62,236 nt of DNA from DASRPD01 sp035646535. GTDB lineage: Bacteria; Actinomycetota; Acidimicrobiia; IMCC26256; JANYLB01. The notes under the pieces were generated by a model that was not told the DNA's origin, searched no databases, and saw only the letters and a list, made by a program, of their open reading frames with translations. Shown piece after piece: positions 56,683 to 62,236 of the stretch. The stretch is from the NCBI GenBank assembly GCA_035646535.1, contig DASRPD010000115.1:1-62236 (forward strand). The letters are read 5' to 3'. The translations under genes and the position numbers were made by a program. How positions within the stretch are numbered: the stretch's first letter is position 1; every line of letters begins with the position of its first letter.

Positions 56683-59463
56683 GTGTTCAAGATCACGATC
56701 AAGGGACTCCTCGCGCACAAGTTCCGCTTCGGCATGACCGCGCTCGCGGTGATCCTCGGCGTCGCGTTCCTCTCGGGCACCTTGGTCCTCAACGACACGA
56801 TCAGCAGGACGTTCGACGAGCTGTTCGCGAACGTGAACGAGGGCACTGACGCGTCCGTGCGGTCGCGTTCCAAGATCGACGACCAGTTCTCGGGCACCCA
56901 GCGCGAGCGCATTCCCGGGTCGCTGGTGAGCGAGATCGCCCGAGTCGACCCCGTCGCGCACCAGGACGGCGAGGCGGTCGTCCAGGGCCAGCTCGGGATC
57001 TACGCCCAGATGGTGGACGCCGAGGGTGACGCCATCGGAAGCCCCGGCAACGGTCCGCCCACCTTCGGCTTCAACTGGAGCCCGTTCGACCGGCTCAACC
57101 CCTGGACGTTGGTGGAGTACAAGGGCGAGAACAGTCGCGCGCCGCGTGCCGACAACGAGATCGTCATCGACAAGGGCTCCGCCGACGAGGGCAAGTTTCG
57201 CATTGGTGAGTCGATCGCGGTCCTGACCCAGGCCCCATCGGCGCAGTACACGATCACCGGCGTCGTGAAGTTCGGCGATGTCGATTCTCCCGGTGGTGCG
57301 AGCGCCGTACTGTTCACGACGGCCGAGGTGCAGCGCGTCGCCGCGGCGCCCGACCAGTTCGACAGCATCGCGGTGGCGGCGGCGTCCGGGGTTTCGCAGA
57401 CCGAGCTCGTCGACGAGATCCGAGCCGAGATCGACGAGACCGGCATCCAGGTCATCACCGGCGCGGAGCTGACCAAGGAGGATCAGGACACCATCCAGGA
57501 GAGCCTGTCCTTCTTCAACACCGCGCTGCTGATCTTCGCCCTCGTTGCGCTCTTCGTGTGCTGCTTCCTCATCTTCAACACGTTCTCGATCATCGTCGCC
57601 CAGCGCGTGCGCGAGCTCGCGTTGCTGCGGGCCATTGGCGCCACCGGCCGTCAGGTCCTGGGCTCGGTGCTGGGTGAGGCCGTCGGGGTCGGGGTGATCG
57701 CCTCCGTCATCGGAGTCGCAGCGGGAGTGTTGCTCGCCGCCGGGCTCAAGGCGGCGTTCGCGGGGCTCGGCATCGACATCCCTGCCGGCGGCACCGTCCT
57801 CGCGTCCCGCACGATCATCGTCTCGCTCGCGGTCGGCATCGGCGTCACGTTTGTCTCCGCGGTCTTCCCGGCCCGGCGCGCCGCCCGGGTCCCACCGATC
57901 GCGGCGATGCGCGACGTATCGATCGAAGGCACCGGTCAGAGTGCGGTGCGGATTGTCAGCGGCTTGGCCGTGACGGCCCTGGGCGTCGTCGCCCTGTTCG
58001 TCGGGTTGTTCGCCAGTCTCGACAACGCCATCGCGCTCGTCGGTCTCGGGATGGTCGTGATCTTCCTCGGCGTCGCGCTGCTGGGTCCGGTGATCGCCCG
58101 CCCGGTGAGCCGCGTGCTCGGATCACGGCCGGTTGCGGGGTTTTCTGTTGTGGCCGGCGGACTGTTGGCGATCGCGTCGGCTGCTGGCGCGGTCGCTCTT
58201 GTCATCGCGGTCATCAGCCGGCTCGTGGATGGGAGAGCCGGCGTCGCTGTCTTGCTCCTTGTCGTGGTCGGACTGTTGGTCCTTGCCTGCGCGGGGAGCG
58301 TGAGCATGGTCATTGCCGCGCTCGCCGCATTCAGGGTCGAAGGCGAGTTGGCGCGCGAGAACGCGGTCCGCAATCCGAAGCGCACGGCGTCGACCGCGGC
58401 CGCCCTGATGATCGGCGTCGCGCTCGTTGCACTGATCACGGTCTTTGCTGCCTCGACCAAGAAGTCGATCAGCCTCCAGATCGACCGCGCCTTTCGGGCC
58501 GACTACGTCATCAACACCAAGGGCGGCGGCTTCGGCGGCGGCTTCAGCCCCGATTTGGCCACCGAGATCCGTGGGCTCCCCGACATCGCGGCAGCGAGCG
58601 GCTTGCGCTTCGGCGCGTTCGAGGTCGACGGCTCCGGGAAGTTCCTGGTGTCGGGCGATCCGGGCGCGACCAACGAGCTGTTCGACCTCGGCCCCCTCGA
58701 CGTCTCCGAGTTCGACGCGCTCGGCCCGAACCAGATTGCGGTGTCCGAGAAGGTGGCGAACGACAAGGGCCTTGCGGTCGGTGACTCGCTCGAGGTGAAG
58801 TTCCCGGTCGGCGGCAAGCGGGAGATGGACGTCGGCGCGATCTACGAGGTCGGTCAGCGGGAAGGTCTGAGCGACTACTTCATCTCGCTCGATGCCTACC
58901 AGGACCTGTTCCCCCAGCAGTTGGACAATCAGGTCTACGCGTCGTTGAAGCCCGGTGTGAGCGCGGCCGCGGGCCGGCGTGAGATCGAACCCGTGCTCGA
59001 GGCGTACCCGACGGCGGACCTCCAGGACCAGGCCGAGTTCAAGGAGGCCCAGGAGGCTCAGATCGATCAGATCGTGAACCTCATCTACGCGTTGTTGGCG
59101 CTTGCGGTGATCATCGCCGGAATCGGGATCGCCAACACCCTGGCGTTGTCGATCGTGGAGCGCACCCGCGAGCTCGGGTTGTTGCGTGCCGTCGGGATGA
59201 CCCGCGCCCAGCTCAAGTCCACGATCCGGTGGGAGGCGGTCATCATCTCCCTGCTCGGCACGGTGTTGGGGCTTGGGTTGGGGCTCTTCTTCGGCTGGGC
59301 CATCGTGGAGGCACTGAAGGATCAGGGCATCTCCGAGTTCGCCCCTCCGGGCATTCAGCTGTCGGTGATCGTGTTGGTCGCGTTGCTGCTGGCGATCGCG
59401 GCGGCCTACTTCCCGGCGCGGCGCGCCGCCAAGCTCGACGTGCTGAAGGCCATCTCGGACTGA
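56683..59463 (+). CDS. FtsX/MacB-type ABC transporter permease
   Basis: A 926-residue permease with two FtsX domains. A first helix (FGMTALAVILGVAFLSGTLV) precedes a large extracytoplasmic domain (about 40-270), then three helices (ALLIFALVALFVCCFLIFNT onward), a central set of membrane helices near 425-560, a second extracytoplasmic domain (about 605-770) and the last FtsX domain, which starts at LIYALLALAVIIAGIG. It should work with the ATPase upstream in export or mechanotransmission, not ATP-driven import. GTG 56683 starts 4 bases after the ATPase stop. Confidence 0.93.
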   Translation: MFKITIKGLLAHKFRFGMTALAVILGVAFLSGTLVLNDTISRTFDELFANVNEGTDASVRSRSKIDDQFSGTQRERIPGSLVSEIARVDPVAHQDGEAVVQGQLGIYAQMVDAEGDAIGSPGNGPPTFGFNWSPFDRLNPWTLVEYKGENSRAPRADNEIVIDKGSADEGKFRIGESIAVLTQAPSAQYTITGVVKFGDVDSPGGASAVLFTTAEVQRVAAAPDQFDSIAVAAASGVSQTELVDEIRAEIDETGIQVITGAELTKEDQDTIQESLSFFNTALLIFALVALFVCCFLIFNTFSIIVAQRVRELALLRAIGATGRQVLGSVLGEAVGVGVIASVIGVAAGVLLAAGLKAAFAGLGIDIPAGGTVLASRTIIVSLAVGIGVTFVSAVFPARRAARVPPIAAMRDVSIEGTGQSAVRIVSGLAVTALGVVALFVGLFASLDNAIALVGLGMVVIFLGVALLGPVIARPVSRVLGSRPVAGFSVVAGGLLAIASAAGAVALVIAVISRLVDGRAGVAVLLLVVVGLLVLACAGSVSMVIAALAAFRVEGELARENAVRNPKRTASTAAALMIGVALVALITVFAASTKKSISLQIDRAFRADYVINTKGGGFGGGFSPDLATEIRGLPDIAAASGLRFGAFEVDGSGKFLVSGDPGATNELFDLGPLDVSEFDALGPNQIAVSEKVANDKGLAVGDSLEVKFPVGGKREMDVGAIYEVGQREGLSDYFISLDAYQDLFPQQLDNQVYASLKPGVSAAAGRREIEPVLEAYPTADLQDQAEFKEAQEAQIDQIVNLIYALLALAVIIAGIGIANTLALSIVERTRELGLLRAVGMTRAQLKSTIRWEAVIISLLGTVLGLGLGLFFGWAIVEALKDQGISEFAPPGIQLSVIVLVALLLAIAAAYFPARRAAKLDVLKAISD

Positions 59464-59473
59464 ATCTCGCCCG

Positions 59474-59502
59474 CCCACCTCACGTCGGTGCGGTGAGTGG
59501 GG
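59474..59502. terminator. Imperfect hairpin between convergent ftsX-like and purE genes
   Basis: CCCACCTCAC and GTGAGTGGG can pair as a 9-bp stem with one bulge around a 9-base loop, 11 bp after the permease stop. No clear T-run follows, so it is only a candidate bidirectional terminator. Confidence 0.35.
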
Positions 59503-59552
59503 TCAGAGGCTCAGCGCGCGCACCAACGGGGGTCGTTACCCGGCGGTGGGGA

Positions 59553-60068
59553 CTAGGTCGACGGGCCGGCGGACTCGGCGCGGAGCTTGGTGTCCTTGGT
59601 CCGTACCGTCTCGGCCGACTCATCCAGCTGGCGAGCCACGCGTTCGCGCAGGGCGGGGTCGGCGGTCCCGAGGATCCGCGCCGCCAGGAGCCCGGCGTTG
59701 CGGGCGTTGCCGATGGCGACCGTCGCGACGGGGACGCCGGCCGGCATCTGGACGATCGAGAGCAGGGAGTCCAATCCGTCGAGCTGGCCGAGCGGGACCG
59801 GAACTCCGATGACCGGCAGGGCCGTCATGGCTGCGGTCATGCCGGGCAGGTGTGCGGCGCCGCCGGCGCCCGCGATGATCACCAGGAGGCCCCGGTCGAT
59901 GGCGGTCGTTGCGTAGTCGACCATCACGTCGGGCGTGCGGTGCGCGGACACGATCCGGACCTCGCGGGGAATCGAGAGCTCGTCGAGCACGTCCAGTGCG
60001 GCCTGCATGACCGACAGGTCGGAGTCGCTACCCATGATCACGCCGACGAGCGGACTGACCGGAGCCAT
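59553..60068 (-). CDS. purE: N5-carboxyaminoimidazole ribonucleotide mutase
   Basis: A 171-residue class I PurE, which turns N5-CAIR into CAIR in purine synthesis. GVIMGSDSDLSVMQAAL, the catalytic-His segment IVSAHRTPDVMVDYA, GAGGAAHLPGMTAAMT and PVIGVPVPLGQLDGLDSL are all canonical. ATG 60068 is used. It is divergent from the nitronate monooxygenase gene, with only 24 bp between starts. No purK is in the window. Confidence 0.95.
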   Translation of the reverse strand: MAPVSPLVGVIMGSDSDLSVMQAALDVLDELSIPREVRIVSAHRTPDVMVDYATTAIDRGLLVIIAGAGGAAHLPGMTAAMTALPVIGVPVPLGQLDGLDSLLSIVQMPAGVPVATVAIGNARNAGLLAARILGTADPALRERVARQLDESAETVRTKDTKLRAESAGPST

Positions 60069-60092
60069 GCGACGACGTTAGCCTCGCCGGTG

Positions 60093-61058
60093 ATGCTGAC
60101 CCGCCTGACCGAGATCCTGCAGATCGAGCACCCGGTGATGCTCGCCGGAATGGGAGGTGTCTCCTATCACGCGCTCGCGGGCGCAGTGTCGGAGGCGGGC
60201 GGCTTCGGATGCTTGGGCGCGTCGACGATGCAACCCGCGGAGATGGTCGCCGAGATGCGCGCGGTGCGTACCCGGACCGCCAAGCCCTTCGGCGTCGATC
60301 TCCTCACGGCGATCCCCGACCAGGTGGTGAGCAACGTCGAGAGCCTCGTGCGCGAAGGGGCGTCGTTGTTCGTCGCCGGGCTCGGCGTGCCCCGCGACGC
60401 GATCGAGATCTGCCACGACCACGGTGTGCTCGTCGCCAACATGTGCGGCAAGGTGCGTCACGCGGTCAGTGCGGTCGAGGCGGGTTGCGATCTCGTGATC
60501 GCACAGGGCACCGAGGCCGGTGGTCACACCGGCACCGTCGCGACGATGCCGCTCGTGCCCCAGGTCGTCGACGCGGTCGGTGATCGCGTGCCCGTCGTGG
60601 CCGCGGGTGGGATCTTTGACGGTCGCGGGCTGGCCGCGGCTCTCGCGCTCGGAGCCGACGGCGCGTGGATCGGGACCCGGTTCATCGCGACGCCTGAGGC
60701 CCGCGCCGTGCCCGGCTACAAGGACGCCTTGCTGGCCACCGGCGAAGACGGCACCGTGATCAGCCGGGCCTTCACCGGCAAGACACTTCGGGCGGTGCGC
60801 AACGACCAGACGCAGTTCTTCGAGGACCACCCGGACCAGCTCGAGCCCTTTCCTCAGCAGCTCCTCGCCGCCATCAACGGTGGTTGGATGAACCTCGGTG
60901 GGGACGAGCAGACCGTCGTGGATCCGAATCGTGAGTGCTTTCCCGCCGGACAAGGCGTCGGCGCGCTCGACGAGTTGACACCCGCGGCGGAGCTGGTCGA
61001 ACAGATCGTCGCCGAGGCGCAGGCCACCCTCGACCGGGTCGGTCGATCGGGCGCGTGA
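60093..61058 (+). CDS. Nitronate monooxygenase-family flavoprotein
   Basis: A 321-residue FMN-dependent TIM-barrel protein: LTEILQIEHPVMLAGMGGVS, PFGVDLLTAIPDQVV, IAQGTEAGGHTGTVAT (with the catalytic-type His), VVAAGGIFDGRGLAAALALG and GADGAWIGTRFIAT. It belongs to the NMO/2-nitropropane dioxygenase group; actual substrates vary. ATG 60093 is used; the GTG just before it (60090) is in frame. It is divergent from purE. Confidence 0.9.
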   Translation: MLTRLTEILQIEHPVMLAGMGGVSYHALAGAVSEAGGFGCLGASTMQPAEMVAEMRAVRTRTAKPFGVDLLTAIPDQVVSNVESLVREGASLFVAGLGVPRDAIEICHDHGVLVANMCGKVRHAVSAVEAGCDLVIAQGTEAGGHTGTVATMPLVPQVVDAVGDRVPVVAAGGIFDGRGLAAALALGADGAWIGTRFIATPEARAVPGYKDALLATGEDGTVISRAFTGKTLRAVRNDQTQFFEDHPDQLEPFPQQLLAAINGGWMNLGGDEQTVVDPNRECFPAGQGVGALDELTPAAELVEQIVAEAQATLDRVGRSGA

Positions 61059-61101
61059 CCGGACCCTCGGAAACGACCGAGCCGGCCGCCGTGGATCGAG
61101 C

Positions 61102-62043
61102 GTGAAGTCTCGACGCTGGGCCCACGTCTCCACCGCGATCGGTCTCGGCGTCGCGATCCTCGGTGGCGTGTTCGTGGTCCGGGCGATCACGAGCCAGTGG
61201 TCCGAGGTCGAAGGCGTGCTCCGGAACGCCCGAGCTGCGTGGCTCGTGGCCGGCGTCGTCGTTGCGGGCGCGGCGATGGTGGCGGTGGCGCTGCCGTGGC
61301 GTCGAGCGCTGCGCCTGGTCGGAATCGACGCACATCTCGGGCACACCGTCATCTGGTACTTCGTCGGCGAGATCGGCAAGTACGTACCCGGAGGTTTCTG
61401 GCCGGTCGTCGGACGCGGTGAGCTCGCACGCCGCGGGGGACTGGCGCGCGCACCCGCCTACGCCAGCGTGGCGCTCTCGCTCGGGGCGCTGTACCTCTCG
61501 GCGATGCTCGTCACCGCGGTCCTCGTACCGCTGCGATTCCTCGGCGAGGGTGACAAAACCGCGCTCTGGGTGCTCGTCCTCCTGCCCACCGGCATCGCCG
61601 CGCTGCACCACCGATTCCTCGGATGGCTGATCCGGCACGGGGAGCGGATCATGAAGCGCGAGCTGCGGGTACGGGTCCCGCGATGGTCGGCATCGATGGG
61701 CCTGGTGGCGCTCTATGTACCCGCCTGGCTCCTGATCGGCACCTCGACGTGGTGCGTTGCTCGCGCTCTCGACCCGTCGGCCGATTGGATGACCGTCGCG
61801 CCGGCCGCGATCCTCTCGTGGGTGGTCGGGTTCGTGGTCGTGCCGGTCCCAGGTGGTGTCGGCGTGCGCGAAGCCGCCTTTATCGCGCTCATCGGGAACG
61901 GGATCCCGTCAGGTACCAGCGCCACGATCGCGATCGCGGCTCGGGTCGCGTTCATGGTCGTCGACGCCGCGGGCGCGCTGATCGGCGCGGCGCTCGTTCG
62001 CGGGAGTCGGAGCCGGGCCCCGCTCGGACCGCAACCCGACTAG
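61102..62043 (+). CDS. UPF0104 / lysylphosphatidylglycerol synthase-type membrane protein
   Basis: A 313-residue integral membrane protein with about eight helices, in the flippase-like UPF0104 family. VIWYFVGEIGKYVPGGFWPV, VVGRGELARRGGLARAPAY and PVPGGVGVREAAFIALIGNG carry the conserved core; YVPGG and VPGGVGVRE are the family's hallmark loops. Related proteins sit with glycosyltransferase and methyltransferase genes and may move lipid-linked sugars. The stop overlaps the stop of the convergent methyltransferase gene (CTAG). Confidence 0.88.
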   Translation: MKSRRWAHVSTAIGLGVAILGGVFVVRAITSQWSEVEGVLRNARAAWLVAGVVVAGAAMVAVALPWRRALRLVGIDAHLGHTVIWYFVGEIGKYVPGGFWPVVGRGELARRGGLARAPAYASVALSLGALYLSAMLVTAVLVPLRFLGEGDKTALWVLVLLPTGIAALHHRFLGWLIRHGERIMKRELRVRVPRWSASMGLVALYVPAWLLIGTSTWCVARALDPSADWMTVAPAAILSWVVGFVVVPVPGGVGVREAAFIALIGNGIPSGTSATIAIAARVAFMVVDAAGALIGAALVRGSRSRAPLGPQPD

Positions 62044-62236
62044 TGGCGGATCTCCGCCGATACCATCGTCCACGGCGGTGGGCTCGCCACCGAGACGATG
62101 TCGAAGTGGCACGCGACGCGCGCGGCGAAGCTTCGACGCCCCCAGTGCTGAATGTGCCCGGGGGTGTTGCCGAGGTCGCGCCAGTACTTGCCTCGGGCCA
62201 TGTTCGCGACCCGCCACAGGGGCTCCCTGGGTACCG
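62040..62236 (-). CDS. C-terminal end of a class I SAM-dependent methyltransferase
   Basis: The last 64 codons of a gene that enters from the right edge. It reads VPREPLWRVANMARGKYWRD, LGNTPGHIQHWGRRSFAARV and SVASPPPWTMVSAEIRH, which matches the end of methyltransferases found in sugar or polyprenyl-linked glycan clusters. The SAM-binding part is outside the window. It is convergent to the UPF0104 gene and overlaps its stop. Confidence 0.75.
   Translation of the reverse strand, partial: VPREPLWRVANMARGKYWRDLGNTPGHIQHWGRRSFAARVACHFDIVSVASPPPWTMVSAEIRH

Noticed and set aside
1..62236. CRISPR array
   Set aside because: No regularly spaced repeats with unique spacers were seen; the iterons at 9257 have only 2-3 bp between copies.

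Overview
The window is high-GC DNA from an actinobacterium. The gene content (DevR/DosR-type dormancy regulator with its usual target families, Rpf-like transglycosylase, Lgt, MacB-type ABC system, many universal stress proteins, frequent GTG/TTG starts) fits a member of the Acidimicrobiia or a nearby lineage; that placement is inference from reading proteins, not from a marker gene.

Region 1 (1-10898) is the distal part of an integrative element. It begins inside a tyrosine integrase gene, followed by paired 28-bp direct repeats and an excisionase-type HTH gene, and it ends in a 42-bp copy of the 3' half of tRNA-Arg(ACG), which reads as an attachment site. The cargo is a defence island: a type III-like restriction-modification operon (Mod, Res helicase, DUF6933-like protein), a convergent AlbA_2/GHKL-ATPase/winged-helix protein with four 13-bp-phased iterons upstream of its start, and a compact three-gene cassette made of a ThsB-like TIR protein, a small three-helix membrane protein and a small protein resembling the RyR domain. 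That cassette (9501-10715) is the most interesting item here: it looks like a Thoeris-type nucleotide-signalling system with a membrane effector in place of ThsA.

Region 2 (10978-12473) is one intact IS66-family insertion sequence with inverted ends and a perfect 8-bp target duplication, just outside the attachment site. Region 3 (12532-23882) is chromosomal: a GGDEF-EAL protein, a GH65 phosphorylase/hydrolase preceded by the remains of a phosphatase gene, a STAS-like protein, a lipoprotein gene broken by a stop codon, a nucleoside deaminase, a membrane protein with two ABM domains, a lipoprotein beta-lactamase-fold hydrolase, a membrane-linked UspA protein and a bactofilin-like membrane protein.

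Region 4 (23933-36771) is a dormancy/hypoxia cluster resembling the mycobacterial DosR regulon: DevR-type regulator and divergent GAF histidine kinase, PPOX-fold proteins, a phosphoribosyltransferase-hydrolase fusion, a CBS-bearing site-2 protease, a fused phosphotransferase/P-loop kinase, PEP synthase, a VIT-family transporter, several universal stress proteins and a CBS-pair protein. I find several related 14-bp motifs close to GGGACnTTTGCCCC in its promoter regions, which match the DosR box pattern.

Region 5 (36803-62236) is mixed housekeeping and accessory sequence: a frameshifted MFS exporter, a TSUP permease, fructosamine kinase-like and ParA-like proteins, a membrane spermidine-synthase-like protein, an SDR lacking its catalytic lysine, a DapB-like dehydrogenase, a GATase coupled to a voltage-sensor-like membrane protein, a cupredoxin, a sulfatase, an AurF-like diiron oxygenase with a divergent TetR gene, an Rpf-like protein, UbiB/ABC1 kinase plus Fpg, DUF427 and ArsR genes, lgt, an ABC/FtsX pair, purE, a nitronate monooxygenase, a UPF0104-type membrane protein and the end of a methyltransferase gene. 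Six genes in the chromosomal part look broken (17143, 18144, 23933, 35914, 36803, 54526), so either this segment is decaying or the assembly carries indel errors.
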